NCBI RefSeq assembly: GCF_000705555.1
Contig: NZ_JMQN01000030.1
Span: forward strand, 1 to 64,000
Direction: 5' to 3'
Length of the DNA: 64,000 nt
Source of the DNA: Marinobacterium lacunae
Lineage (GTDB): Bacteria; Pseudomonadota; Gammaproteobacteria; Pseudomonadales; Balneatricaceae
The number at the start of each line of letters is the position of its first letter. Within the stretch, counting starts at the first letter, position 1. The translations under genes were made by a program, and so were the position numbers. The notes under the pieces were generated by a model. That model did not search any database. It saw only the letters and a list, made by a program, of their open reading frames with translations, and was not told where the DNA came from. Positions 27,721 to 36,779 of this stretch are shown here, piece after piece.

Positions 27721-28596
27721 TTAACGCTTTTCATCGGCCTGAAATCGATCCAGCAGCTGCTGGATCACTTCATTCCATCCTTCGGGCCCAGTGGCCCTGC
27801 TGTATATCACCTCGGGTGCGTTGACTTGGGGGGCGCGGCGGTGCGCGTTGGCGATGACGACAGCCACATCCGCCGTCTCCAGCATGGCGATATCGTTGTC
27901 GCTATCGCCCAGCGCGATAACAAGAGGTGTCTCGCCCAGGACCGAGCGGTAAAGCTGTCTCAGGCGCTCCAGCGCGCGGCCTTTGTCCGCACCCTTGCCC
28001 AGAACGCTCAGAAAGCGTCCGCCCTGCAGGGCATGCAAGTGGTGGCTGGAGAGTATGTCGACGAACGCCCGTCTGGCTGCTTCACTGTCGTGCCAGAGCA
28101 GTGCTTCGCTGTAGCGTCGTTCAAGGGCGTCGGCGGCGTCCCCGGGAGAGAGACCCGTGTGGGATATGACCTGATCAATGCTCCACTGGGCGAATGTCTC
28201 GAACCGGAATTGGGCGTGCAGCGGATCCAATACCGCTCGAATCTCGGTGATTGGGGTGCCAAGCGGGAGCTCGATAAAACCCTCTTCTGTTTCATCGTGC
28301 TCCGGATACAGGTGCAGGTGTTGCTCGGGAATACAGATCGCCGAGCCGTTTTCGATCACGAATGGGTCGGCGTTGCCGAGTCTTTCGCGCAGACCGAGCA
28401 GTTCAGCACGGGTCTTGCTGGTATTGGGTATGACCGGTATCGAGGCGGCTGCAGCGCGCTTCAGCGCTGGCAGGGCTGCGTCGAAGCTGTAGCTGTCGTG
28501 ATCGAGCAGTGTGCCGTCCAGATCCGTCACGATCAGAAGTGCAGGCATCTCTCGATCTTGTGTTGTTTTATACGTCATCGCTGTTGCCGACCGCAT
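27721..28596 (-). CDS. HAD-type mannosyl/glucosyl-3-phosphoglycerate phosphatase
   Basis: HAD-superfamily phosphatase (291 aa from this start) of the mannosyl-3-phosphoglycerate phosphatase family. The nucleophile motif DLDGTLLDHDS is close to the N-terminus and ALGDSDNDIAML forms the metal-binding end. It should remove phosphate from glucosyl-3-phosphoglycerate made by the next gene, 86 bases downstream. The start is uncertain: an internal ATG at 28548 would give 275 aa, nearer the family norm; none of the candidates has a good ribosome site. It is divergent from hexR. Confidence 0.85.
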   Translation of the reverse strand: MRSATAMTYKTTQDREMPALLIVTDLDGTLLDHDSYSFDAALPALKRAAAASIPVIPNTSKTRAELLGLRERLGNADPFVIENGSAICIPEQHLHLYPEHDETEEGFIELPLGTPITEIRAVLDPLHAQFRFETFAQWSIDQVISHTGLSPGDAADALERRYSEALLWHDSEAARRAFVDILSSHHLHALQGGRFLSVLGKGADKGRALERLRQLYRSVLGETPLVIALGDSDNDIAMLETADVAVVIANAHRRAPQVNAPEVIYSRATGPEGWNEVIQQLLDRFQADEKR

Positions 28597-28898
28597 TCCA
28601 TACTTGAGGGTCGCAGGTCGATCAGATCTCCTGACACGTTTATCAGGTTATTAGCGATCTTTGTGCCAGATTGGTCAGATTGCAGCGCCGTAACCCTGTT
28701 CGGGGCCGCGTTAATCATTTATCTGGTTGTTGAGTGCTCTATTTTGGTGCGGTTGTCTGTCGGTGTCTGGCCTGTGGTCCGGATTGGTGCATTTAATCGG
28801 AATGTTCGGGTTTGGAGTCTTTCGGTTGCAGAGTTGTTATAGTTAGGCGCTTGTTTAAAAAAACATTCAGTGTTTGTCTCTTGGCCGCAAGGAACCAC
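28597..28898. other. Intergenic region between the glucosylglycerate operon and hexR
   Basis: About 300 bases separate these divergent genes and should hold both promoters. The centre is AT-rich. No hairpin, small gene or convincing HexR palindrome was found by eye, although the AT-rich stretch around 28830-28870, just before the hexR ribosome site, is a plausible promoter region. Confidence 0.4.
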
Positions 28899-29762
28899 AT
28901 GACAACGTTCAACCTCGTTCAGGAAATCAGCAGTGCTCTAGAGAGTCTGAATCGCTCGGAGCGTAAAGTCGCAGATGTGATACTGTCCGACCCTCAAGCC
29001 GCGACGCGTGCTTCCATTGCCGCGCTTGCCCAGCTGGCCAAGGTCAGCGAGCCGACGGTCAACCGTTTTTGCAAACGTTTTAATACGGCCGGTTTTCCTG
29101 ACTTCAAACTTCATCTGGCCCAGTCTCTTGCCAGTGGCGTGCCGTATGTGACGCGCAATGTTGAACCTGACGATACGGCAGAGCGCTATACGCCGAAAAT
29201 TTTCGAGGCCACCATGGCCAGTCTCACGATGGCCAAGGAGCGACTCAGTATCGCTGAGGTCGACCTGACCGTCGATCAGCTGATTCAGGCCAAGCAGATC
29301 CTGTTTTTCGGATTGGGAGCCTGTGGGTCGGTTGCGCAGGATGCGCAGCACAAGTTTTTTCGTTTCAACATTCCGGCAGTGGCATATGACGATGTATTGA
29401 TGATGCGCATGGCGGCTGCTGCGTCGGGTACCGGCGATGTGATTGTCATCTTTTCCAATACCGGGCGTACCCGGGAGCTGGTGGAGGTGGCAGAGATCGC
29501 CCGAAACAGCGGCGCAACAGTGGTGGGTATCACCAATCCCGGCTCACCCCTGACACAATACTGTACCTCGGTACTGGGCATTCAAGAGCCGGAAGACACC
29601 GATGTGTACATGCCGATGGTGTCGCGCATTGTGCATTTGGTGGTCGTTGATATTCTGGCGACTGGGGTGACTTTACGGCGTGGTCCGCATTTCCTGCCTC
29701 ATCTGCGTCGGATCAAGGAGAGTTTGCGAGGAACGCGATACCCGGCCAAACCCGAAGAGTAA
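28899..29762 (+). CDS. hexR: HexR, RpiR-family regulator of central sugar metabolism
   Basis: RpiR-type regulator of 287 aa. An N-terminal helix-turn-helix ([36 protein letters not shown]) precedes a SIS sugar-phosphate-binding domain with [19 protein letters not shown] and [14 protein letters not shown]. The full-length similarity is to HexR, which represses glucose genes and responds to 2-keto-3-deoxy-6-phosphogluconate. AAGGA is 5 bases before the ATG; a longer frame back to 28812 is unsupported. Being divergent from glucosylglycerate genes rather than zwf/edd is notable and suggests that the osmolyte operon is tied to sugar status. Confidence 0.92.
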   Translation: MTTFNLVQEISSALESLNRSERKVADVILSDPQAATRASIAALAQLAKVSEPTVNRFCKRFNTAGFPDFKLHLAQSLASGVPYVTRNVEPDDTAERYTPKIFEATMASLTMAKERLSIAEVDLTVDQLIQAKQILFFGLGACGSVAQDAQHKFFRFNIPAVAYDDVLMMRMAAAASGTGDVIVIFSNTGRTRELVEVAEIARNSGATVVGITNPGSPLTQYCTSVLGIQEPEDTDVYMPMVSRIVHLVVVDILATGVTLRRGPHFLPHLRRIKESLRGTRYPAKPEE

Positions 29763-29985
29763 TGTGCGTGTACGACGGATCTCCTCAGCCCAATCAATGA
29801 GGAACCTGGCAAGGGATTAGTGGTCACTCCTGGGAGTCGGAGAAATAGAAGCCTGACGTTGTGTATGACAGTCCAGTGTTGCAGTAATAAACGCTTCAGT
29901 GTTAACCAGTTAGCGGATACACTAGTCATTAACATGTTTCGGGCGGCATTCTCCACGCCCATTCGCTACTTTTCAGCACTCCGAT

Positions 29986-30240
29986 ATGAAAGACGACGAT
30001 ATTACCGCCTATCTACAGCAGTTTTCGCTTGAGCAGCTGGATGAAATCCGTCAGTTGGTCGATAAAAAGGCCGATGAGAAAAAACGTCAGCTAGAAGAGA
30101 AACTTCGCAAGCAGCAACAACCGATGCGTAGGACCGGTGGCATGCCACCTAGTCCACCCAAGGATATAGCCGCACTTGCTGAAGCTGCCGATCTTGATAT
30201 AAGTGGCCTCATGCGCGATATCGATCGGCGAAAGCGCTGA
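29986..30240 (+). CDS. Small charged protein of unknown function
   Basis: 84-aa highly charged protein. Residues 10-48 are helix-forming and rich in K, E and Q (LEQLDEIRQLVDKKADEKKR), suggesting a short coiled coil; then comes a proline-rich linker (GGMPPSPPKD) and a second helix ending in RDIDRRKR. It has no recognisable domain; a distant resemblance to the oligomerisation segment of H-NS-type proteins is too weak to call. A hairpin terminator follows directly, so it is an independent gene, not part of the nifV operon. The ribosome site is unclear. Confidence 0.6.
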   Translation: MKDDDITAYLQQFSLEQLDEIRQLVDKKADEKKRQLEEKLRKQQQPMRRTGGMPPSPPKDIAALAEAADLDISGLMRDIDRRKR

Positions 30241-30274
30241 TTCACTATTCAATAAAATCCTACGTCTTGAAGAG

Positions 30275-30301
30275 AAAACCGGCCATTGCGCCGGTTTTTT
30301 T
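30275..30301 (+). terminator. Terminator before the nifV promoter
   Basis: AAACCGGC and GCCGGTTT pair around a short loop and are followed by TTTTTA. It ends the small-protein transcript and insulates the nifV control region that begins 16 bases later. Confidence 0.8.
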
Positions 30302-30316
30302 ATACCACGTCCTCAC

Positions 30317-30332
30317 TGTCTGCTTTACGACA
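30317..30332 (+). promoter_or_regulatory. NifA upstream activator sequence (TGT-N10-ACA) for nifV
   Basis: TGT-CTGCTTTACG-ACA matches the NifA enhancer consensus exactly. It stands 82 bases upstream of a -24/-12 element, the usual distance for DNA looping. The nifV operon is therefore probably switched on by NifA with sigma-54. Confidence 0.75.
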
Positions 30333-30414
30333 ATTCTTCGTGAATTGTGTCTTTGTGTGGGCTGCGATCCAAAGCCTTATTTCTTAAATGTCTGAAAGTA
30401 AATGGTTTTATTCG

Positions 30415-30430
30415 TGGAACGCAGTTTGCA
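30415..30430 (+). promoter_or_regulatory. Sigma-54 (-24/-12) promoter of the nifV operon
   Basis: TGGAACG-CAGT-TTGCA agrees with the RpoN consensus TGGCACG-N4-TTGCW at all but one position, with the invariant GG and GC 12 bases apart. It lies 58 bases before the nifV start and downstream of a perfect NifA site, so transcription should begin near 30441. Confidence 0.8.
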
Positions 30431-30488
30431 GCTGTCATCCTGACTATAGATTCCAGCGTCGATCCTGAAGGGTTGCGGGGGTAACAGG

Positions 30489-31652
30489 ATGCTAGCGACA
30501 CAGCGCAAGATCGCGATCAACGACACAACACTGCGTGACGGTGAGCAGACCGCGGGCGTGGCGTTCAATGCCGGGGAAAAGGTGTTGATTGCAACGGCGC
30601 TGGCTACAGCCGGTGTTGCCGAGCTTGAGATCGGTATCCCTGCCATGGGCGAGTCGGAGCGCGAGGTGATGCGGATGATCGCTGCCCAGAACCTGGGAGT
30701 GCCGTTGATGGCCTGGTGTCGCATGTGCGACAACGACCTGCTCTCGGCTGTGGGCACTGGAGTTGATTTGGTGGATCTGTCAATCGCGGCATCAGATCAG
30801 CAGATTGCACATAAGCTGCGACGCGACCGGCACTGGGTGCTCCAGCAGATCGACCGGCAGGTGCGTAAAGCGACAGATCTTGGCTTTGAGGTCTGTGTCG
30901 GTTGTGAGGATGCGTCCCGCGCCGATCTCGACTTTTTGCGCCAGATACTTGAAACCGCCGAGCGTGCAGGTGCCCGGCGCATTCGCTATGCCGATACGCT
31001 TGGCATTCTGGAACCCTTCTCCGTGCTCGCGCATATACAGCAACTGCGCAGTGGCAGCGATATTGAAATCGAGATGCATGCCCATGACGACCTTGGCCTT
31101 GCTACCGCCAATACACTGGCAGCAGTGATGGGTGGGGCGACGCATATCAATACCACAGTCAACGGTTTGGGTGAGCGCGCCGGTAACGCCGCGCTTGAGG
31201 AGGCGGTAGTCGGGCTGCAGCAGCTCTATGGCATTGCTACCGGCGTCGATATCGCCCAGTTGCCACTGCTCTCCACGCTGGTTGAAGCCGCCTCGGGGCG
31301 TGCTGTGCATTGCCAGAAAAGCGTGGTTGGAAGCCACGTTTTTACTCATGAGGCCGGTATTCATACCGATGGCCTACTCAAGGATTTTCGCAATTACCAG
31401 GGGCTGGACCCGCTGCTGCTGGGACGTAACCACGAGATGGTGCTGGGTAAGCACTCGGGTACGCAGGGGGTGATACACGCTTTCGCGCGTATCGGGATTG
31501 AGCTGAATCGAGACGAAGCTTCCCGCCTGCTGAACGAAATACGTGAATTCGCGACCCGCCACAAACGGACGCCTACCACACTGGAGCTGCAGAAGTTCCA
31601 CCTCGATATCCTCAATGCTGAAGGAGATCTTCACTATGAAGCCGGAAACTGA
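30489..31652 (+). CDS. nifV: Homocitrate synthase
   Basis: Claisen-type acyltransferase of 387 aa of the DRE-TIM family. It condenses acetyl-CoA with 2-oxoglutarate to homocitrate, the organic ligand of the nitrogenase iron-molybdenum cofactor. The metal-binding start NDTTLRDGEQTAGVAF is at residues 10-25, with HAHDDLGLA, NGLGERAGNAALEE and the C-terminal HEAGIH and GKHSG blocks. First gene of a nif operon with its own sigma-54 promoter; the small ORF and cysE follow with overlapping frames. Confidence 0.95.
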   Translation: MLATQRKIAINDTTLRDGEQTAGVAFNAGEKVLIATALATAGVAELEIGIPAMGESEREVMRMIAAQNLGVPLMAWCRMCDNDLLSAVGTGVDLVDLSIAASDQQIAHKLRRDRHWVLQQIDRQVRKATDLGFEVCVGCEDASRADLDFLRQILETAERAGARRIRYADTLGILEPFSVLAHIQQLRSGSDIEIEMHAHDDLGLATANTLAAVMGGATHINTTVNGLGERAGNAALEEAVVGLQQLYGIATGVDIAQLPLLSTLVEAASGRAVHCQKSVVGSHVFTHEAGIHTDGLLKDFRNYQGLDPLLLGRNHEMVLGKHSGTQGVIHAFARIGIELNRDEASRLLNEIREFATRHKRTPTTLELQKFHLDILNAEGDLHYEAGN

Positions 31653-31791
31653 ACGCACAGAAGAGAACAAACGTCTGCAAGCCGAGGATCAGCACGCGGC
31701 GGCGATGAAAAGGCACCTGGTCTTAAGCGGGTTCGTGATGGGGCGCGGCGTGCCGGTGGCCCGACCGGTGACACGCTGTACCGGCAAGTGA
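31636..31791 (+). CDS. Small 51-aa protein in the nif operon
   Basis: A 51-codon frame starting inside the end of nifV (17-base overlap) with AAGGAG 9 bases before its ATG and stopping close to the cysE ribosome site. The first half is charged and helical ([20 protein letters not shown]); the second contains [17 protein letters not shown]. No known family was recognised. The clean ribosome site and the tight fit between nifV and cysE argue that it is translated; it may act as a coupling leader for cysE or as a small nitrogenase accessory protein. Confidence 0.6.
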   Translation: MKPETERTEENKRLQAEDQHAAAMKRHLVLSGFVMGRGVPVARPVTRCTGK

Positions 31792-31814
31792 GCGTTCAAC
31801 CGAGGAGCCTTGCC

Positions 31815-32603
31815 ATGAATGCAGGTATCACCCGTCACACGCCCGGGAAACCCGGGTTGATGGCAGCCTGGAAGGAGGATGTGTGCTGCGTCTTCAAACG
31901 GGATCCCGCTGCACGCAACTGGGTCGAGGTACTGACCACCTATCCCGGTGTGCATGCGGTCTTGATGCATCGACTGGCACACAAGCTTTGGCGAGCAAAC
32001 TGGCGCTACAGTGCGCGCCTGATCGCCTATCTGGTGCGCTTGCTGACCAACGTCGATATACATCCGGGCGCGACTGTCGGTGCGCGGCTGTTCATCGATC
32101 ATGGCGCAGGGGTGGTGATCGGTGAAACTGCGGTGATTGGCGATGATGTCACCCTGTATCACGGGGTGACCTTGGGTGGTACCAGTTGGAATAAGGGCAA
32201 ACGCCACCCCACATTGGGTGATCGGGTGCTGGTGGGCGCCGGTGCCAAGATTCTGGGTCCGATCACCATCGCGAATGATGCGCGGGTCGGTGCCAATTCT
32301 GTGGTTGTACAGGATGTCCCGGCAGGCGGCACGGTTGTGGGTATTCCCGGGCGGATCGTGTCGGACCAGCCGGTCTCCAGTGGTGAATACGGAATCAATC
32401 TGAACCACCATCTGATCCCTGACCCGGTCGGGCGCGCCATCAGCTGCCTGTTGGAACGGATCGACACGCTCGAATCCAGACTGGAGGGGCTGGGCCATCT
32501 GGAGCCGCGCTATCAGGCCAACTTTTACACAAGTTGCACACCGTCCAGCGAGATCTGTGAAAACGAGTGCGCCGGCGGCAAACAGCATTTTTCCCGAGGG
32601 TAG
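31815..32603 (+). CDS. cysE1: Serine O-acetyltransferase (nif-associated CysE)
   Basis: Serine acetyltransferase of 262 aa with a left-handed hexapeptide-repeat domain ([20 protein letters not shown], then [21 protein letters not shown]). It makes O-acetylserine for cysteine, which feeds iron-sulphur cluster assembly for nitrogenase. The ATG at 31815 has GAGGAG 7 bases upstream; an in-frame GTG at 31788 lacks this. Its place after nifV copies the cysE1 position in Azotobacter. The C-terminus ends in a cysteine-bearing tail ([15 protein letters not shown]) beyond the catalytic domain. Confidence 0.92.
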   Translation: MNAGITRHTPGKPGLMAAWKEDVCCVFKRDPAARNWVEVLTTYPGVHAVLMHRLAHKLWRANWRYSARLIAYLVRLLTNVDIHPGATVGARLFIDHGAGVVIGETAVIGDDVTLYHGVTLGGTSWNKGKRHPTLGDRVLVGAGAKILGPITIANDARVGANSVVVQDVPAGGTVVGIPGRIVSDQPVSSGEYGINLNHHLIPDPVGRAISCLLERIDTLESRLEGLGHLEPRYQANFYTSCTPSSEICENECAGGKQHFSRG

Positions 32604-32607
32604 CGCG

Positions 32608-33132
32608 ATGGACCTGCACGAATTCGATGTAAACGACCTCTACTTCGAGTCACCGCCAGATGCTGGGGTGATTGAACTGCTCGAGCGCGCGAGTGAAGCG
32701 TATGGCGAAGGCGACGCCGAGCCCTATCTCCAGCAGGCGCATGCTTTGGCTCCCGACAACCTGATGGTGCACGTGGCGTTATACCGCTTCTACTACTACC
32801 AGCACCGTTACGCTGATGCACTCAGTGTGGCCGAATGTGCCATTGCCCTCTCGGGCCGCCTGTTTGGCTACCGTGGCAGCTGGCGCCAGATGACGCTGGA
32901 GATCCTGGCCCACGGCATGGTGCAGTCGTTCAGCATGGTGCGTTTCTATCTGCTGGCGCTCAAGGGGGCGGGTTACCTGCTGCTGCGCATGGGCGAGATT
33001 GAAAACGGTATCGAGCGCCTTGAAAAGGTGAGGGAGCTGGATACGGCGGACCGTCTCAATGTCGCGATGCTGCTTGAGGTCGCCTACAACCACCTGGGTA
33101 TCTACACACTGAAACAGCGCATGACTGCGTAA
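32608..33132 (+). CDS. TPR-like protein in the nif operon
   Basis: 174-aa all-helical protein resembling short tetratricopeptide repeats: helix pairs around AYGEGDAEPYLQQAHALAPD, YRFYYYQHRYADALSVAECA and GYLLLRMGEIENGIERLEKV. The ATG at 32608 lies a few bases after GAGGG and 5 bases after the cysE stop; a longer frame overlapping cysE is not favoured. It sits between cysE1 and nifW. A similar TPR-like gene may occur in other diazotroph clusters, but no defined role is known to me; a chaperone or assembly scaffold is a guess. Confidence 0.75.
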   Translation: MDLHEFDVNDLYFESPPDAGVIELLERASEAYGEGDAEPYLQQAHALAPDNLMVHVALYRFYYYQHRYADALSVAECAIALSGRLFGYRGSWRQMTLEILAHGMVQSFSMVRFYLLALKGAGYLLLRMGEIENGIERLEKVRELDTADRLNVAMLLEVAYNHLGIYTLKQRMTA

Positions 33133-33143
33133 GGGGAAGGGCT

Positions 33144-33476
33144 ATGAGCGACATCGACTTTCTTGACGACCTGGAAGAGCTGAGTTCAGCAGAGGAGTTT
33201 CTCGAATATTTCGACATCGAGTTCGATCCCAAGGTGGTGATGGTCAACCGTCTGCACATCATGCAGCGCTACCATGATTATCTGCAAAGTGCAGACGGGG
33301 CGGGTAGCCTGCCGCAGGACGAGAGCGCGCTTAAGGCCGCCTATTGCCAGATGCTTGAGCAGGCCTATCGCGATTTTGTCGAATCCGACGCGCTGACGGA
33401 GAAGGTGTTCAAGGTGTTCCGCATGCATGAGCCGCAAACCACCTTCGTACCTCTCGATCAACTGCTGGAGTTATAG
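33144..33476 (+). CDS. nifW: Nitrogenase-stabilising/protective protein NifW
   Basis: Acidic protein of 110 aa matching NifW in length and pattern: LDDLEELSSAEEFLEYFDIE at the start, then VNRLHIMQRYHDYL and AYRDFVESDALTEKVFKVF. NifW associates with the MoFe protein and helps its maturation or oxygen tolerance. It is placed between the TPR gene and nifZ, as expected, with close spacing on both sides. Confidence 0.92.
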   Translation: MSDIDFLDDLEELSSAEEFLEYFDIEFDPKVVMVNRLHIMQRYHDYLQSADGAGSLPQDESALKAAYCQMLEQAYRDFVESDALTEKVFKVFRMHEPQTTFVPLDQLLEL

Positions 33477-33480
33477 CCCT

Positions 33481-33951
33481 ATGCGACCCAGGTATGAGTA
33501 TGGCGACGAAGTACGCCTGACCCGTAATGTGCGCAACGATGGTACCTACCCGGGCAAGGATGTCGGTGAGCTACTGATGCAGCGGGGCGCTACTGGGGTG
33601 GTATATGACGTGGGCACCTATCTGCAGGACCAGCTGATCTACCGTGTCCATTTTATCGAAGCCGGCAAAACGGTCGGGTGCCGTGAAGAGGAGCTGATCC
33701 CGATTGCACAGAAGTGGATTCAGAACCGCTTCGAGTTTCGCGACAAGGTGCAGGTGCTCTGTGCCCTGAAGCTTGATGGAGAAGTGATCGCGCGCAGGGG
33801 CGATGTCGGTGAAATCGAGAATGTGCTGCGTGAGGAGGATGAAGACGAGATCTTCTACAACCTCTACATCAACAGCTGCAACATCATGATCCCCGAGCGG
33901 GCTCTGGATGCGGCGCCGGCGCAGGAGGTGAAAGATGAAACCCGACACTGA
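33481..33951 (+). CDS. nifZ: Nitrogen fixation protein NifZ
   Basis: Protein of 156 aa. It starts RPRYEYGDEVRLTRNVRNDG, the NifZ signature, and contains a second similar beta-barrel stretch (FEFRDKVQVLCALKLDGEVI). NifZ helps form the second P-cluster of the MoFe protein. The ATG is 4 bases after the nifW stop with GGAG about 10 bases upstream; the 3' end overlaps nifM by 17 bases. Confidence 0.92.
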   Translation: MRPRYEYGDEVRLTRNVRNDGTYPGKDVGELLMQRGATGVVYDVGTYLQDQLIYRVHFIEAGKTVGCREEELIPIAQKWIQNRFEFRDKVQVLCALKLDGEVIARRGDVGEIENVLREEDEDEIFYNLYINSCNIMIPERALDAAPAQEVKDETRH

Positions 33952-34813
33952 TAATCCATATGCGGTTTATGCGCTGTTCAAGTTGGCCTGGAGTCACTAT
34001 GGCTGTGCGCCTTCGGAGCTGACCGGGGAGCGCGGTAAAGAGGCCGCGGCCAGAGTTGCGCACCAGTTGAGCATCGAAAGTGCGATTCTCTACTCCGATG
34101 AAAACAGCGGCATTGTGGTGCCGTCAGGGCAGGTCAATGCAGCGATTATCGAGATCAAGGGACGTTTTGCCAACGAGGCCGAGTTTCTGCAGGCACTGGA
34201 GCAGGCCGACCTGAATCTGGATCTGCTCAGGGATGGTTTGAAGCGAGAGTTGCAGGTGGAAGCCGTGCTCGATCGCGCGTGTGCCGGCAAGGTCGCCGTC
34301 AGCGTTGAAGATGCAGAACTGTTTTATTACCTGCATCCCGAGCGCTTTGCGGTAGCGGAGAAGCGAGAAGTGCGGCATATCCTCATTACCGTTAATGAGC
34401 AGTACGACGAGAACACCGAGGTGCGGGCATTGGCGCGCATCGAAGCGATACAGGCCCGTCTGGAGAAAAAGCCCGAGCGTTTCGAGGAGCAGGCCCAGAA
34501 ACATTCCGAATGCCCCACAGCCATGCATGGTGGTCTTGTTGGTCGGGTTGAGCGCGGCAAGCTGTTTGCCGAACTTGACGCCGTGTTGTTCGACATGAAG
34601 CCGGGCGAGATCAGTGCTCCGGTGCGCTCAGAGCTGGGCTTTCATCTGCTCCAGTGCGGTGAGATCGAGCCACCCCGGCAGGTCCCCCTTGTTGAAATCC
34701 TTCCCAAGCTGCGGCAGAGCCTTGAAGAGCGGCAACGCGCTCAGTTCCAACGTCAATGGATCGCGGAACAGCTCAACCGTCTGAATACACCAGCCCAAGT
34801 GGTGAACGCATGA
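33935..34813 (+). CDS. nifM: NifM, PpiC-type peptidyl-prolyl isomerase
   Basis: Protein of 292 aa with a parvulin rotamase domain in the C-terminal half ([20 protein letters not shown], then [20 protein letters not shown] and [20 protein letters not shown]). NifM is needed to mature the nitrogenase Fe protein NifH, probably by proline isomerisation. The N-terminal half is the NifM-specific helical part. It overlaps nifZ upstream and clpX downstream (ATGA), so the operon is translated as a coupled chain. Confidence 0.93.
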   Translation: MKPDTDNPYAVYALFKLAWSHYGCAPSELTGERGKEAAARVAHQLSIESAILYSDENSGIVVPSGQVNAAIIEIKGRFANEAEFLQALEQADLNLDLLRDGLKRELQVEAVLDRACAGKVAVSVEDAELFYYLHPERFAVAEKREVRHILITVNEQYDENTEVRALARIEAIQARLEKKPERFEEQAQKHSECPTAMHGGLVGRVERGKLFAELDAVLFDMKPGEISAPVRSELGFHLLQCGEIEPPRQVPLVEILPKLRQSLEERQRAQFQRQWIAEQLNRLNTPAQVVNA

Positions 34814-36108
34814 CCGACAAATCCAAGCTTAACTGCTCATTCTGCGGTGTCGAACAGTCACCGGAAACACCGCTGATTTCGGGGAATGATGGCTACATCT
34901 GTTCGGCCTGTGTGGAGCTGGCGCATCAGGTGGTCAACAGTTGGGGGCAGAGTGCCAAACGTGCTGAGTTGGCAGAGACACTGCGGGTACCCAAAGAGAT
35001 CAAGGCGCATCTCGATCAGTATGTGATCGGGCAGGACGGTGCCAAGGAGATTCTCGCCGTTGCCGTGTATAACCACTATCAACGGCTTATCAATCTGGGG
35101 CAAAACGGCAGTCTGCTTGAAGCGGATCAGGCGGTGGAACTGGAAAAGTCGAATGTGCTGATGGCAGGGCCCTCTGGTACCGGTAAAACACTGCTGGTCA
35201 AGAGCCTGGCGCGGGTGATCGGTGTGCCGTTCGTAGTCGCCGACGCCACAACCCTGACCCAGGCCGGGTATGTCGGCGATGATGTGGATACTATCCTGCG
35301 TCGTCTGGTTGATGCCGCCGAGGGTGACATTCAGCGCGCCCAGTGGGGCATCGTCTACATCGATGAAGTCGACAAGCTTGCCAGCAAAGGCATGGGGGCG
35401 ACTGCCACTCGTGATGTGTCCGGCGAGGGGGTTCAGCAGGCGTTGCTGAAGATGGTTGAAGGTAACGAGGTGAAACTGCCCAAGGGCGGAAGGCGGCATG
35501 AAGGCGGTGACGATGTGATCGACACCACCAATATTCTGTTTATCGTCGGCGGCGCCTTCCCCGGTCTTGAAGAACTGGTGCGAAAGCGGCTGAAGCCGGA
35601 AAAGGGGGGGATCGGGTTTCAGGCCGCCTTTGTGGAGGACCCTCAGCATACCCACGACCAGCTGCTTGCGGCGCTACAGCCGGATGATCTGCAGGGCTTT
35701 GGCCTTATCCCTGAGTTTATCGGACGCTTTCCGGTTATCACCTTCCTGCACGAGCTGGACGCTCACGCATTGGTGCAGGTGCTCAAGGAGCCCAAAAATT
35801 CGCTAGTGAAGCAGTATACCCAACTCTTTGCTTATCAGGGGGTTGAACTGAGCTTCACCGACGAAGCCTTGAACCGCATCGCCGAGTTGGCCTGCGATCG
35901 CGGTACCGGAGCACGTGGCTTGCGCTCGATCATGGAGTCAGTATTGCGCCGTACTATGTATGAAATGCCCTCCAATCCAAAGCTCAAGAAGGCCGTAGTC
36001 GATCGTGAACAGGTCGATGATGCCAGCGAGTTGATCGTCCGGGAGGTCCTCGGCGATGGGGAAACCGGGGATGAGGCGGTGCTCAATAGCGCCGAGTGTG
36101 CCCAATAA
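34810..36108 (+). CDS. clpX2: Nif-linked ClpX (ATP-dependent unfoldase)
   Basis: AAA+ unfoldase of 432 aa. An N-terminal four-cysteine zinc finger (CSFCGVEQ and CSACVELA) is followed by Walker A GPSGTGKT, Walker B IDEVDK, and the C-terminal sensor-2 part [19 protein letters not shown]. Its place after nifM matches clpX2 of Azotobacter, which with ClpP2 limits levels of cofactor-assembly proteins such as NifB and NifEN. It is a second ClpX, distinct from the housekeeping copy expected elsewhere. The start overlaps the nifM stop. Confidence 0.92.
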   Translation: MTDKSKLNCSFCGVEQSPETPLISGNDGYICSACVELAHQVVNSWGQSAKRAELAETLRVPKEIKAHLDQYVIGQDGAKEILAVAVYNHYQRLINLGQNGSLLEADQAVELEKSNVLMAGPSGTGKTLLVKSLARVIGVPFVVADATTLTQAGYVGDDVDTILRRLVDAAEGDIQRAQWGIVYIDEVDKLASKGMGATATRDVSGEGVQQALLKMVEGNEVKLPKGGRRHEGGDDVIDTTNILFIVGGAFPGLEELVRKRLKPEKGGIGFQAAFVEDPQHTHDQLLAALQPDDLQGFGLIPEFIGRFPVITFLHELDAHALVQVLKEPKNSLVKQYTQLFAYQGVELSFTDEALNRIAELACDRGTGARGLRSIMESVLRRTMYEMPSNPKLKKAVVDREQVDDASELIVREVLGDGETGDEAVLNSAECAQ

Positions 36109-36278
36109 GTCCTGGGCTCTAGTGTCTGGCCTTTGGCTAAAGCGTGCGGAACCAAATCACCTTTTTGCGGTATAACTGGGATGCCGACCGGGTGATCATC
36201 GGTTCAGGGAGTAGCGTTCAAAGAAGCTGGGTGATGCGTCGAAACCGCAAGCGCACGATGCAGGAGTGAGGCACTGTT

Positions 36279-36779
36279 ATGGATATTATCAAGTGGTCGG
36301 AAAAGCTCATGTCCATGGATGACAAGAGCTGGCAACGGCATGCGAATCCATGGAGTGTCTATTCCCGTTTTTCTGCATTGCCGCTGATCTCACTGGCATT
36401 TTGGTCGCGTGAGTGGTTGGGGGCCTACGCGTTGGTGCCGATTCTGTTATCTCTGCTTTGGGTATGGATCAATCCCCGCGTGTTCGGTGTGCCTGAGCGT
36501 ACCGACAACTGGGCATCCAGGGGCACGTTCGGCGAGCGTATCTATCTGAACCGGCATACTGAATCTATACCTGCTCATCACCTGCGCGCTTGCCGTGTGT
36601 TACAAGCGTTGTCCTTGGCCGGTGTGCCGGTGTTTATCTACGGGCTCTATACACTGGATCTGGCCACGCTTCTGTTGGGGAATCTTTGGGTGATGGCGTT
36701 CAAGGCCTGGTTTGTTGATCGTATGGTGTGGCTCTATATGGATATGAAAGAGGCCCGGCCAGAGCCTGAAGCTCAGTGA
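36279..36779 (+). CDS. Conserved membrane protein (DUF6653-like)
   Basis: 166-aa protein with about four hydrophobic segments (around residues 32-45, 50-68, 112-128 and 129-148) and conserved-looking strings HANPWSVYSRFSALPLISLA and NPRVFGVPERTDNWASRGTF. This resembles the DUF6653 family of inner-membrane proteins with no known function. It is separated from clpX by 170 bases, so probably has its own promoter. The 3' end overlaps the convergent lysR gene by 7 bases. Confidence 0.7.
   Translation: MDIIKWSEKLMSMDDKSWQRHANPWSVYSRFSALPLISLAFWSREWLGAYALVPILLSLLWVWINPRVFGVPERTDNWASRGTFGERIYLNRHTESIPAHHLRACRVLQALSLAGVPVFIYGLYTLDLATLLLGNLWVMAFKAWFVDRMVWLYMDMKEARPEPEAQ

Noticed and set aside
29763-29985. 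Promoter or RNA gene in the gap after hexR
   Set aside because: No hairpin, tRNA-like fold or consensus promoter could be supported by eye.
31689-32588. Antisense frame of about 299 codons over cysE1
   Set aside because: Antisense to a clear serine acetyltransferase; no recognisable motifs.
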